In this document: positions 49,168-57,363 of the stretch, one piece after another
Layout: each line of letters begins with the position of its first letter
Position numbering within the stretch: position 1 is the stretch's first letter
Assembly (NCBI GenBank): GCA_002722845.1
Contig: PBND01000076.1
Span: forward strand, 1 to 64,000
DNA length: 64,000 nt
Source: Myxococcales bacterium
Lineage (GTDB): Bacteria > Myxococcota > UBA4151
Reading direction: 5' to 3'
Made by a program: the position numbers and the translations under genes
The notes under the pieces: generated by a model
What the model was told of the DNA's origin: nothing
Database searches by the model: none
The model's input: only the letters and a program-made list of their open reading frames with translations

Positions 49168-50197
49168 TGGGCAGCGGGCCGTCCTTAGCCAACCCGGCTG
49201 GGATCAGGACTTATCGATTGAGCCCCAGGAGCGACCCGTTGAGCCGGTCGGCGACGAAGTGCTGGTTCGCCTTAAAGCCTGTGGGCTCTGCCATCGGGAT
49301 CTCATCGACCGCTCCGGGCGGTTTCCGTTCTTACGCACACCGATCGTCCCCGGCCACGAAGCGGCCGGGACGGTGGTCTCGGTGGGATCGCAGGTCACCG
49401 ACTTCGGTCCCGACGACCGGGTGGGGACTCTGCACCGAGATCATTGCGGTCGGTGTCCGGACTGCGAAAGGGGCGAGACCAGTCTCTGCACCAAGGCCTT
49501 CCACGTCTTTGGTTTATTGGCCGATGGGGGCTATGCCACCTGGCTCAAGGCGCCCCAGCGGGCCCTCTATGCCCTGCCCGAAGGGATGGACTTCGCTACC
49601 GGGGCCATCCTGCCCTGTACCTTTGGCACCGCATGGCGGGGGTTGACCCGCTTTGGTCCGCCGCGGGCTGGAGATCGGGTCCTCATCACGGGGGCAAATG
49701 GTGGCGTTGGTAGTGCGGCCCTGCAGTTATGTCAGCGCCTAGGGATCGAGTCGGTGGCGGTGATTCGGGACGAGCGTCATGAAGCATTTTGCCGTCGCCA
49801 GGGGGCCGATGAGGTCGTGGTGAGGCCCTCGGGACCCTTCCATGAATCGCTCCCGGGAGGCCCTGTGGACTTGGCCTTAGAATGTGTCGGTCAGGCCACC
49901 TTCAACAGCAGTTTACGGAGTCTCAAAATGGGTGGCGGCCTCTCGATTATCGGCAATGTTCAAGAAGTACGCGCAGAGCTAAATCTAGGCTTGGTGGTGG
50001 TGAAAGGCTTGCGAATCGCTGGGAGCAGCGGCGCGACCCATGAGACCATGAGGGCCCTTGCTGCCCTGCACGCTGAGCGGCCGTTCATCCCCGCGATTGC
50101 CGAGACCTACGGACTCGAACAGGCCGATACAGCCCAGCGCCGTCTGCGGGCAGGTGGCGTCCAGGGCCGACTGATCCTCGAGATGGGAGGGACATGA
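49160..50197 (+). CDS. Zinc-dependent alcohol dehydrogenase (MDR family)
   Basis: A 345-residue medium-chain dehydrogenase. The GTG at 49160, with GGAGG 6 bp upstream, overlaps the kstD stop by 8 bp. Catalytic zinc ligands are Cys44 and His66-Glu67 (GLCHRD, PGHEAAG); the structural zinc site is Cys96, 99, 102 and 110. 'VLITGANGGVGSAALQLCQR' binds NAD(P). Oxidation of a hydroxyl on a steroid or side chain is likely from context. Confidence 0.87.
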   Translation: MTDGQRAVLSQPGWDQDLSIEPQERPVEPVGDEVLVRLKACGLCHRDLIDRSGRFPFLRTPIVPGHEAAGTVVSVGSQVTDFGPDDRVGTLHRDHCGRCPDCERGETSLCTKAFHVFGLLADGGYATWLKAPQRALYALPEGMDFATGAILPCTFGTAWRGLTRFGPPRAGDRVLITGANGGVGSAALQLCQRLGIESVAVIRDERHEAFCRRQGADEVVVRPSGPFHESLPGGPVDLALECVGQATFNSSLRSLKMGGGLSIIGNVQEVRAELNLGLVVVKGLRIAGSSGATHETMRALAALHAERPFIPAIAETYGLEQADTAQRRLRAGGVQGRLILEMGGT

Positions 50198-51753
50198 TCA
50201 TGAAGATACCAAGCAACTTGGGCTTTTGGAATGCTGCGAAGGCTCGTCCTGAGGCCATTGCCGTGATCGATGCTGCCGGCGTGGAAACCACCTTTGGAGC
50301 TCTGCACACGAGGTCCAATCAGTTGGTCCGAGCGCTGCGAGATCTGGGTCTGGAGCCCGGGGATGCCATCGCCTACCTCTCCGAGAACCGTTGCGAGATT
50401 TTGGAGTTGTTCATGGCCGCGGCCCAGGCCGGTTGGTTTATCACGCCAATCAACAGCCATTTGGCCCCAGCCGAGGTGGCCTACATCCTCGAGGATTGTG
50501 GTGCGAAGGCCTGTTTTGTGAGTGCCCGTTGCGCCCAGCTCGGCTTGCAAGCGCTGCAGCGACTCGGGGATCCGCCCAGGGCCTTTGGTCTCGACAACTA
50601 CCCGGAGCCCCTGGAGCCCTATACGGATTTGGGTGAAGAAGCCTCCGGGGAGCCTCCGGCCGAGCGGCGGGCCGGGAGTCCGATGACTTATACCTCTGGG
50701 ACCACGGGCAAGCCGAAGGGCGTGCGTCGGCCCTGGTTCGAAGCCAGTCCTGAGCAGGTCTACTCCCAGCAAGCCTTGTTTCTGAGTCTCTTTGGGATGC
50801 CACCGGGCAGCGAGCACCGGCATTTGGTGGTGGCGCCCCTCTACCATACGGCCGTGATTAACTTCGCCAGCAATCATCTGCACTTGGGTCACACCGTGGT
50901 GTTGATGGACAAGTGGACACCCGAGGGCTGTTTAGAGGTCATCGACCGCCACCGCATCACCACGAGCCACATGGTGCCCACCATGTTCAGTCGGCTGCTG
51001 AAGTTACCGGCGGCGGTGCGGGATGGTTTCGATGTGAGCTCCTGTCAGGTGATGATCCATGGCGCGGCACCTTGCCCTATCGAAGTGAAACAACAGATGC
51101 TCGATTGGTGGGGCGACTGCATCTACGAATACTATGCCGCCAGTGAGGGCGGTGGCACCCTGGCGACGCCGGCCCAATGGCGGCAAAAACCTGGGACGGT
51201 TGGGGCGCCCTGGCCCATTTCGACCCTCCGGATCCTCGATGACGATCTCCAACCTTTGCCGGTGGGTGAAGCGGGGACGGTGTGGATCAAGATGGGGGAG
51301 CACCGCTTCGATTATCACGGCGATGAAGCGAAGACCGAGGAGGCCTGGAACGAGGGTTTTTTTACGGTCGGTGACTGTGGGTATCTGGATGAAGACGGCT
51401 TTCTTTTTCTCTGTGATCGCAAGGTCGACATGATCATTTCTAGCGGCGTGAATATCTATCCGGCCGAGATCGAGAACTGCCTGGTCACCCACCCGAAGGT
51501 TCTCGACGTAGCGGTCTTTGGGATTCCCGATGAGGATTGGGGTGAGGCGGTGATGGCCGTGGTGGAGACGGAGGCAGCAGAGGGCCACGAGGACGAATTG
51601 CGGCGTTGGTGCGAGGAGCGACTGGCCAAATACAAGCAGCCCCGGCATTATCGCTTCACTGATGCCTTGCCCCGAGACCCGAATGGCAAGCTCTACAAGC
51701 GGAGATTACGCGAACCCTTCTGGGTGGGGCGCAGTCGGGGGGGCGCAGACTAG
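50194..51753 (+). CDS. Steroid-type acyl-CoA synthetase (FadD17/19-like)
   Basis: A 519-residue AMP-forming ligase. Motifs: 'SPMTYTSGTTGKPKGVRRPW', 'YEYYAASEGGGTLATPAQW', 'FFTVGDCGYLDEDGFLFLCD' and catalytic Lys in RDPNGKLYKRRL. 'VVAPLYHTAVINFASNHLHL' and 'SGVNIYPAEIENCLVTHPKV' are the style of the steroid side-chain ligases rather than FadD3. It overlaps the alcohol dehydrogenase gene (ATGA). It probably activates a steroid carboxylate. Confidence 0.85.
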   Translation: MIMKIPSNLGFWNAAKARPEAIAVIDAAGVETTFGALHTRSNQLVRALRDLGLEPGDAIAYLSENRCEILELFMAAAQAGWFITPINSHLAPAEVAYILEDCGAKACFVSARCAQLGLQALQRLGDPPRAFGLDNYPEPLEPYTDLGEEASGEPPAERRAGSPMTYTSGTTGKPKGVRRPWFEASPEQVYSQQALFLSLFGMPPGSEHRHLVVAPLYHTAVINFASNHLHLGHTVVLMDKWTPEGCLEVIDRHRITTSHMVPTMFSRLLKLPAAVRDGFDVSSCQVMIHGAAPCPIEVKQQMLDWWGDCIYEYYAASEGGGTLATPAQWRQKPGTVGAPWPISTLRILDDDLQPLPVGEAGTVWIKMGEHRFDYHGDEAKTEEAWNEGFFTVGDCGYLDEDGFLFLCDRKVDMIISSGVNIYPAEIENCLVTHPKVLDVAVFGIPDEDWGEAVMAVVETEAAEGHEDELRRWCEERLAKYKQPRHYRFTDALPRDPNGKLYKRRLREPFWVGRSRGGAD

Positions 51754-51762
51754 GAGGAGTCC

Positions 51763-52218
51763 ATGGGCGAAAGCGAAGATGGAGGGCGCTCCGGGGCGGG
51801 GCGGTCGTTCCGACGGCCTCCCCTACCGCCGGTTGATCCCGATGAGCAGAGCTTTGTTGAAGGCTACATTCAGCACAAAGCAGCCCGCTTCCTTGAGCTG
51901 GGCCTTGAAGCCTATCGTGAGGGCGACGCCTTGGGTCGGCCCACCGAGCCCCTGGAGGAGGGGGAGCGTGAAGGGCTCGAGAGGGGCTGTCAGGAGTTGG
52001 TCGTCGGCCGAGGCTTCTCTTCGGAGAACCCCCTGACTGGGCTGTCTGTTCCCGATTTTTATCGCTTGATGGATACCTTTCACTTTCGCGTCACGGGCAA
52101 GAAATCCCAATACCCGAAGGTTGGGATTCTTGACGAAATGCGGGTGGAGCATTTTGCCGCTAGTCAATGCGGCGCTCTTTTTAACTTGGTGATCTACGAT
52201 CGAGAGGATGAGGCATGA
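51763..52218 (+). CDS. Unknown protein, first gene of the ligase neighbourhood
   Basis: A 151-residue soluble protein, ATG with GGAGGAG 5 bp upstream, 9 bp after the acyl-CoA synthetase stop. An N-terminal basic and Pro-rich tail (RSFRRPPLPPVDPDE) is followed by a helical region and then 'FYRLMDTFHFRVTGKKSQYP' with 'RVEHFAASQCGALFNLVIYD' at the end. No family recognised. It overlaps the deoxynucleotidase gene by 4 bp, so the two may function together. Confidence 0.6.
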   Translation: MGESEDGGRSGAGRSFRRPPLPPVDPDEQSFVEGYIQHKAARFLELGLEAYREGDALGRPTEPLEEGEREGLERGCQELVVGRGFSSENPLTGLSVPDFYRLMDTFHFRVTGKKSQYPKVGILDEMRVEHFAASQCGALFNLVIYDREDEA

Positions 52219-52661
52219 GAATCTTCGTCGACATGGACAATGTGTTGGTCGACTTTCCCACGGGCATCGACCGGCTGGAGCCGGAAGACAAGGCCCGTTA
52301 CGAGGGCAACTACGATGATGCCCCGGGCATCTTTCGACTGATGGATCCGGTGGACGGTGCCATCAAAGGGTACGAGAAATTGTGTGAAGATCACGACGTG
52401 TTCATCCTCTCCACGGCTCCGTGGGGTAATCCAACGGCCTGGAGTGACAAGCTGCTTTGGGTCAAAAAGCACTTGGGTGAGTGTGCGGAGAAGCGGCTGA
52501 TTTTGACGCACCATAAATACCTCGTTCGCGGTGATGTCCTTATCGACGACCGGCGAAAAAGAGGGGCGGGGGCCTTCTCGGGGCGGCATCTACATTTTGG
52601 TGAGCACGGTGAGTTTAAGGACTGGGACTCGGTGCTGGCCGAGATCGAAGCCATTAGCTAG
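52215..52661 (+). CDS. 5'(3')-deoxyribonucleotidase-like HAD phosphatase (NT5C family)
   Basis: A 148-residue HAD enzyme that would dephosphorylate deoxynucleoside monophosphates. Motif I is 'IFVDMDNVLVDFPTG' (nucleophile Asp and following Asp), motif II 'FILSTAPWGNPTAWSDKLLW' and motif III 'RGDVLIDDRRKRGAGAFSG' with the acidic pair. The NT5C-specific 'KKHLG...KRLILTHHK' is visible. Such genes are frequent in bacteriophages and some bacteria. Confidence 0.88.
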   Translation: MRIFVDMDNVLVDFPTGIDRLEPEDKARYEGNYDDAPGIFRLMDPVDGAIKGYEKLCEDHDVFILSTAPWGNPTAWSDKLLWVKKHLGECAEKRLILTHHKYLVRGDVLIDDRRKRGAGAFSGRHLHFGEHGEFKDWDSVLAEIEAIS

Positions 52662-53006
52662 ATGGCGGCCTCTTTGACCCACGACGATCCATGGCCCCAG
52701 ACGGTGGATGAAGGTCTGCTTGAGGCGGAATTTCGCCGCCGGGCGCTGGCCCTTCATCCCGACCAGAACCCAAATCCATCGGCCGCCCAAGCATTCCGCA
52801 GTCTACTCCATGAGCGAGCGAAGCGGCGGGCAGAACTCGCCCGTCGCCGCCCCATCGAGCTTCAGGCCTTTCGGGCGGTGATCGAGAAGGTCGTCGATGC
52901 CAAGAGCGATCGTTTGGTGTGTCAGTTGGCCCGATTGATCAATGCAGATGCCGCGAGCCCGGTTCGGATTCTTGGCTGCGAGGAGCGGGGGTTCACGAAG
53001 CCATAG
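52662..53006 (+). CDS. Short J-domain-like protein
   Basis: A 114-residue protein starting at the ATG directly after the deoxynucleotidase stop. 'EAEFRRRALALHPDQNPNPS' resembles helix II, the HPD loop and start of helix III of a DnaJ J-domain, with His-Pro-Asp intact. The rest is helical and Arg-rich without a zinc-finger or substrate domain. It may stimulate a DnaK ATPase or be only a J-like helical protein. Confidence 0.6.
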   Translation: MAASLTHDDPWPQTVDEGLLEAEFRRRALALHPDQNPNPSAAQAFRSLLHERAKRRAELARRRPIELQAFRAVIEKVVDAKSDRLVCQLARLINADAASPVRILGCEERGFTKP

Positions 53007-53189
53007 GCCGGGTTCTGAACCCCTAAGTTAAGCCCTGGCATTCTACTCACGTCTCGAAGCCTGTGACGATGGCACGACCAAGTTGGCGATGGTTGCTCCG
53101 CAGACTGTGAAGTCGAAATCGAGCCTTGAGCCCTTGGCAAAGGCACGATTCTGGTGTGTCGTTGGCTGCAGTGAGGAGAGGAGCGACCC

Positions 53190-53795
53190 ATGGCCAAACC
53201 CATCGTCGTTAGCTTGAACGGTCAGGAGTCTCGCTTCGACCACAAAAAACTCAGTCGCCGGAAGCTTTATGGCTATCGCCGTCGTCAAGCGGTGGATGGG
53301 ACCGGTGAGACCTGTGCCAAAGCCAACCTGACGGAAGACGGTCGCTATCTGCTGCGCTCAGGGATGACAGCCCAAGGCTACTTCACGGCCGCTGGGCGAT
53401 GGGTGCCCAATAAAGAACTCGTGGGGTTGGATGACAATGGCGCCGTCGTCGACAAGGTTGAGAGCACCTTGGGGACGAGTCAGCCCTTGGAAGAAGTGAA
53501 GCCCCAGGTCCTCCTCGATCTGCGCATGTCCAGTGTCTACACATTGGCTGAACAGGATGTGGACCCGGGCCTAAAGGCGGCCCTGGAAGGGGGCTCTATC
53601 TTTCGCTTCGCCTTTAATTATCGCGGCGATTACAAGGCGGAGACCGCCTTCCTTGTCGCCAATAAGGCGGGTACTTTTGCGATCGTCGGCGATGCCACCT
53701 CACCGGAGTGGATCGAGCCGGTGGCCGTGCAGACCGTCGCCACCGAAGAAGAGGAAGACCCCTTCGAAGACGATCTCGACTTCGAGATGTTTTAA
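53190..53795 (+). CDS. Unknown protein with acidic C-terminal tail
   Basis: A 201-residue protein, Shine-Dalgarno GAGGAG 7-8 bp upstream. It opens 'PIVVSLNGQESRFDHKKLSR' and ends with a highly acidic tail (EEEEDPFEDDLDFEMF), as in DNA-mimic or protein-binding tails. 'FRFAFNYRGDYKAETAFLVA' and 'AGTFAIVGDATSPEWIE' form a possible small beta domain. No family recognised. The 183 bp before it hold only a GGGTT/AACCC mini-hairpin without a T-tract. Confidence 0.6.
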   Translation: MAKPIVVSLNGQESRFDHKKLSRRKLYGYRRRQAVDGTGETCAKANLTEDGRYLLRSGMTAQGYFTAAGRWVPNKELVGLDDNGAVVDKVESTLGTSQPLEEVKPQVLLDLRMSSVYTLAEQDVDPGLKAALEGGSIFRFAFNYRGDYKAETAFLVANKAGTFAIVGDATSPEWIEPVAVQTVATEEEEDPFEDDLDFEMF

Positions 53796-53798
53796 GGC

Positions 53799-54087
53799 CT
53801 AGTCCAGCGCTTTCGCGTCGCAGCCGAGTTCAGCGACGGCCTGTTCTTTGATCTGCAGCGTGCCCATACAGAACGACTTCTCGTTCTGGGTGATGGAACT
53901 GTAATAGCTGGGCGTCCCTCGGTACCAGTTCACATTGGTAAAATTGAGGACCTCACCGGGAGCGAGGAGGCCAAGAATACCGGCTTCGACTTCGATTTCT
54001 TCATCGGTTTCCTCGTCGTAGAGATAAGTGGAGGCTTCGTAGAGATCATAGGCCGTGACCCATGTTCGAATTCGGTGGTGAAACAGT
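53799..54087 (-). pseudogene. Open minus-strand fragment, likely remnant or start-less gene
   Basis: About 95 codons are open on the minus strand, ending in a TAG at 53799-53801. The product looks coding in composition: 'YLYDEETDEEIEVEAGILGL', 'NFTNVNWYRGTPSYYSSITQ' and 'CMGTLQIKEQAVAELGCDAK'. There is no suitable start codon before ~residue 13 and a stop codon cuts the frame at ~54088. No signal peptide is present. It may be the 3' end of a truncated gene, or it may start at an unusual codon. The space 53796-54134 holds no other gene. Confidence 0.35.
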
Positions 54088-54134
54088 CTTCACAAATTGA
54101 GGACTCGGACCTAGCGTGTGCTTGGAGGACGTCC

Positions 54135-54836
54135 ATGCCCAAACTCCATGTGACCAACGCAGAGGGGCGCAACACCACCGTGCAATTCACGGCGGTTAAA
54201 GCCCCGTCAGGCCCTCGCTTGGGGCTGCCCGATGACGAGGTGGAATTCCGCCGCTATCTCTCGATGGTGTCCGAGACCGACCATGAGGTCCTCGCTTCCC
54301 GATTTGGGGAGGATTACGGTCAGGCTTTGGTCGATGGGGATCCGGAAGTGGACCTAGAGCAGGTCGGCCGCCGCATCGGTGCCACGGACGTGGTTTACCT
54401 CGACGGCACCGGCGAAGTGCTCCACGCCGCTCCCGAAGTGATTGAGATGATCTTCGACGCCGGGGGGGCCGAATTGGAACGGCGAGCCCCCAAAGACGTG
54501 CTGGCCAACGTGAACGAGGTGGAACCGGTGCACTGGACGGCCATGAAGATGAAGCGAGCCGCTGTGGTGCGCCGTTTTGCCTTCCGTCGGAGTCTGCAGT
54601 TGCGCCATGTCGATGGCCTAACCTACGACTATCTCTTCTCGATGGCGAAGACCCTCGACGCCGAGGATCAAATGGTCCTGATCGGCGCGGGGGAGAAGGG
54701 CAAGGATCCGCTCATTTTCCAGCACAATGGCAGCCCCTATCGAGGCTTCCTTGAGGGACGAATCGACGGCGATCGCTATCAGTTGCTCCTCCACCTCTCG
54801 AACTTGGAGTTGAAGCGACCGGAGGAATCAGCATGA
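54135..54836 (+). CDS. Unknown protein coupled to the ATP-dependent ligase
   Basis: A 233-residue soluble protein; the ATG at 54135 has GGAGG 6 bp upstream. It contains a central 'ATDVVYLDGTGEVLHAAPEV', 'ANVNEVEPVHWTAMKMKRAA' and 'LTYDYLFSMAKTLDAEDQMV', with an acidic and helical overall composition. No family recognised. It overlaps the ligase gene by ATGA, so the two proteins are made together and may form a complex. Confidence 0.65.
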   Translation: MPKLHVTNAEGRNTTVQFTAVKAPSGPRLGLPDDEVEFRRYLSMVSETDHEVLASRFGEDYGQALVDGDPEVDLEQVGRRIGATDVVYLDGTGEVLHAAPEVIEMIFDAGGAELERRAPKDVLANVNEVEPVHWTAMKMKRAAVVRRFAFRRSLQLRHVDGLTYDYLFSMAKTLDAEDQMVLIGAGEKGKDPLIFQHNGSPYRGFLEGRIDGDRYQLLLHLSNLELKRPEESA

Positions 54837-56284
54837 CGTGGTTTCAGGGCGAAGGGCAGGCGCTCGGGGCGGGGCGTCTTCATCCGGCCGGCAGTGTGAC
54901 GGATCAGGATTTATTGGGGCAGTTGAAGCTCTACCGCAAACGTATCGCCAGTACCTATCGAGGCCTGAAGGGTAGCGAGTTGGCCGAGCTGCCGCCGGGG
55001 GAGTTTCATGTCTCGCCGAAGGTGGACGGTGAACTTTGGTATCTCGTGAAATACGCGGGCACTGTGGCCCTGATTGCCAGTAACGGTCGTATCCTAAGGG
55101 GCGACTTGCCGCTCCTGAAGGAGGCGGGTGCCGGTTTTGCGACTCGGGCTACAGATGGGGTCGTCCTCGCGGGCGAACTCTTTGGTCTCTCCGGTGAGGG
55201 GCGTCCCAGAGTGGGGGATGTGGCCGCACTGCTCGGTGGTGGTGGCGAGATTGCGCGTTTGGGTTATCAGGCCTTCGACGTGGTGAGCGTCGCCGATCAT
55301 GGGGCCCCGCCTGAGGCCTATAGCGAGCGCTATGCCGAGTTGGAGCGCTTATTGGCCGGCGGCAAAAGGGTGAAGGCGATCAAGACCACCGTGACGGCGG
55401 ATCCGGCCGAGATTAAAGGGCTCTACGAAGCCTATGTCGAAAGCGGTAAGGCGGAGGGCCTGGTGCTGCGCAGCGGGGCTGGGCGAATCTACAAGGTGAA
55501 GCCGAGTTTCTCTCTCGATTGTGTCGTGTTGGGCTTTACCGAACGCAGTGAGGATCCCCAGCAAGCTCGCTCGTTACTGCTCGGCTTGGTCCGTGAGGAT
55601 GGTAGCGTGCAGTTGGTCGGTGGCTGCGGAAATCTGGGCAGCGACGAGGACCGCAAGGCCCTCAAAGCCTCCCTCGAGCCTTTGGTGGTGCCCTCCCGCT
55701 TTCGCCAGGTCTCTGGCAGTGGGGCCATGTATCGATTGGTTCAGCCTTGGGTGGTGGTGGAGGTGGAATGCACGGACCTTCAGGCCATGGACTCGGCCGG
55801 TGACCCGATTGAGCGCTGGGCCATTGAGCTGGGCGATGAGGAAGGCTGGAGACCTTTGTGTCGGGTCGCCAGCGTGTCGCTGATCCACCCTCGGATCCAG
55901 CGAGTTCGCAGCGATAAGGTAGCCGACAGCGTGGACGCTCGCCTCGCCCAGGTGGCCGAACGTTGTCTGGTTTTAGGGCAAGATCAACAGGCAGCCTCCA
56001 AGGACCTACCGGCCAGTGAAGCACAACGCCGAGAGGTCTACACGAAGACCTCGAAGGACAAGGTCTCCGTACGAAAGCTCTTGGTTTGGAAGACGAATAA
56101 GGAGGATGTAGATACGGACTATCCGGCCTTCGTGGTTCACTGGACCGATTACAGTCCCGGGCGTTCGAAACCTTTAAAACGGACCGTTCGTCTCGCCGCC
56201 AACGAAGCCGAAGCGACGCAGATCGCCGATGATCTGATCGAGTCCAACATCAAAAAGGGTTGGCAGCGAGCCGACAGCGCCTAG
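54833..56284 (+). CDS. ATP-dependent DNA/RNA ligase-like nucleotidyltransferase with extra C-terminal region
   Basis: A 483-residue covalent nucleotidyltransferase. The adenylation motif is K63-V-D-G (SPKVDGELWY). Motif III is 'GVVLAGELF' (Glu115), IIIa 'YQAFDVVSV' (~145-153), motif IV 'AEGLVLRSG' (Glu208) and motif V 'YKVKP' (Lys221, Lys223). An OB-fold-like domain follows at ~225-330. The last ~100 residues add a module ending 'IADDLIESNIKKGWQRAD', with an overall W...GRS... pattern that is reminiscent of WGR domains. No LigD polymerase, phosphoesterase domain or Ku gene is present. Substrate (DNA nick or RNA) cannot be told from sequence. Last gene before a convergent lectin gene; the two stop codons overlap (CTAG). 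Confidence 0.85.
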   Translation: MTWFQGEGQALGAGRLHPAGSVTDQDLLGQLKLYRKRIASTYRGLKGSELAELPPGEFHVSPKVDGELWYLVKYAGTVALIASNGRILRGDLPLLKEAGAGFATRATDGVVLAGELFGLSGEGRPRVGDVAALLGGGGEIARLGYQAFDVVSVADHGAPPEAYSERYAELERLLAGGKRVKAIKTTVTADPAEIKGLYEAYVESGKAEGLVLRSGAGRIYKVKPSFSLDCVVLGFTERSEDPQQARSLLLGLVREDGSVQLVGGCGNLGSDEDRKALKASLEPLVVPSRFRQVSGSGAMYRLVQPWVVVEVECTDLQAMDSAGDPIERWAIELGDEEGWRPLCRVASVSLIHPRIQRVRSDKVADSVDARLAQVAERCLVLGQDQQAASKDLPASEAQRREVYTKTSKDKVSVRKLLVWKTNKEDVDTDYPAFVVHWTDYSPGRSKPLKRTVRLAANEAEATQIADDLIESNIKKGWQRADSA

Positions 56285-57225
56285 CGTTCGCAGAAGAAGG
56301 CGCTCGCCCGATTGCAATCGGCATCGTTCCATCGACCGTTGCCCAGTACCTGACCGCAATCTTCACCGCGGCCGTGGTCATTGGGCTCATTATTGTTCCA
56401 ATTTCGGTAGTCGCTGTCGCGACCGGACCAACGCCATTCCCCCTCCACCTGGCGGTCGTTCATGCCCATCCAGGCGCCCCCGGCGAGACCGCCGAACCAG
56501 GCGCTGTCTTCATCACTGTCGATGGTCGCTAGGCTGCCGCCGAAGCTCTGGCAGGTTTCCAAGGCCTCAGCCCAGCGCTGCCCCTCGTTGCAAAGAAAGG
56601 TGGCATGGGGCCGCTCCGTCTCGAGCTCCTCACAACCACTGGGAAGTTCTTCCACCATACAGTCTCGGCTGCAGCCATCCCAGTTGGCTTGGTTGCCATC
56701 ATCACACTGCTCGCCGGGGTCGACCTCCCCGTTGCCACAGGCATCGGCTGGAATGGGCCCGACCAAGTTCAGGCCATAAGCCCCTAAGCCTTGGCTGCGG
56801 TAGTGCTTCACTTTGATCACGTAGTCTCGCTGGGCCCGCAGTTCATAGCGGACCTGACAATTGCGGCCCTCCGCACTGTCATCATCGCCCACGAGAAAGC
56901 GCCCCTCGGAGGTGAGCAATTCGCAGTAGGTGTCGAGATTGCCGTCGGTCCAGGCGATGAAGATGCCAGCTTCCGTGGTGGTAAAGCGGAAGAAGTCTCG
57001 GTCCCCACCGTAATGGATCTCGCCTTCGGTTCGGCTCACCGGCTCGATGACCGTGGCTTCGTAGACATTATTGGCGTGGTCGTCCCCCTGGGTCGGCGGT
57101 GCTGCATCTAGGGGGCCGGCATCGGTCGGCTCGGGAAGATCTGGACCGGCATCCCATGGCGGGGCTTCGATCGGTCCGGGTCCGCAGGCCATGACGAACA
57201 CAGTCAGGAGAGCAAGGCGCTTCAT
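56281..57225 (-). CDS. Lipoprotein with PPC-like, myxobacterial Cys-rich and C-type lectin domains
   Basis: A 314-residue surface lipoprotein with lipobox VMAC. A Pro/Asp linker leads to a beta-sandwich like the bacterial pre-peptidase C-terminal domain (~50-160: 'FFRFTTTEAGIFIAWTDGNL'). Then comes the Cys-rich repeat CGNGEVDPGEQCDDGN...DGCSRDC (~170-200), which is typical of myxobacteria. The C-terminal ~115 residues are a C-type lectin fold with 'CNEGQRWAEALETCQSFGGS', Glu-Pro-Asn ('NNNEPND', mannose-type Ca2+ site) and 'GRWNDADCNRASAFFCE'. Sugar binding is likely. It is divergent from the hsa operon. Confidence 0.88.
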   Translation of the reverse strand: MKRLALLTVFVMACGPGPIEAPPWDAGPDLPEPTDAGPLDAAPPTQGDDHANNVYEATVIEPVSRTEGEIHYGGDRDFFRFTTTEAGIFIAWTDGNLDTYCELLTSEGRFLVGDDDSAEGRNCQVRYELRAQRDYVIKVKHYRSQGLGAYGLNLVGPIPADACGNGEVDPGEQCDDGNQANWDGCSRDCMVEELPSGCEELETERPHATFLCNEGQRWAEALETCQSFGGSLATIDSDEDSAWFGGLAGGAWMGMNDRQVEGEWRWSGRDSDYRNWNNNEPNDHGRGEDCGQVLGNGRWNDADCNRASAFFCER

Positions 57226-57333
57226 GGCAGGGTTCTAGTCTGGAGGCCTGCGAATTGCCAGGCGGCGCAACCAGTGAACGGGAAGTTTTCCGTCCTTGGT
57301 CGGTCCCATTCCCCCCATGCTGGACCACAAAAC

Positions 57334-57347
57334 TGAAACGTGTTCTA
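57334..57347. promoter_or_regulatory. KstR-type operator in front of the hsa operon
   Basis: TGAAACGTGTTCTA fits TnnAACnnGTTnnA exactly, half-sites TGAAAC and GTTCTA around GT. It lies in the 138-bp divergent space between the lectin lipoprotein and the amidohydrolase gene, 16 bp before the ATG at 57364. Confidence 0.8.
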
Positions 57348-57363
57348 CTTCCCGAGAGGTGTC

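Noticed and set aside
53005-53030. CAGAACCCGGCC-like string on the minus strand resembling the 3' end of RNase P RNA
   Set aside because: The other conserved RNase P blocks (such as GAGGAAAGTCCGGGC) are missing in the next 400 bp, and the region is partly occupied by a good coding frame.
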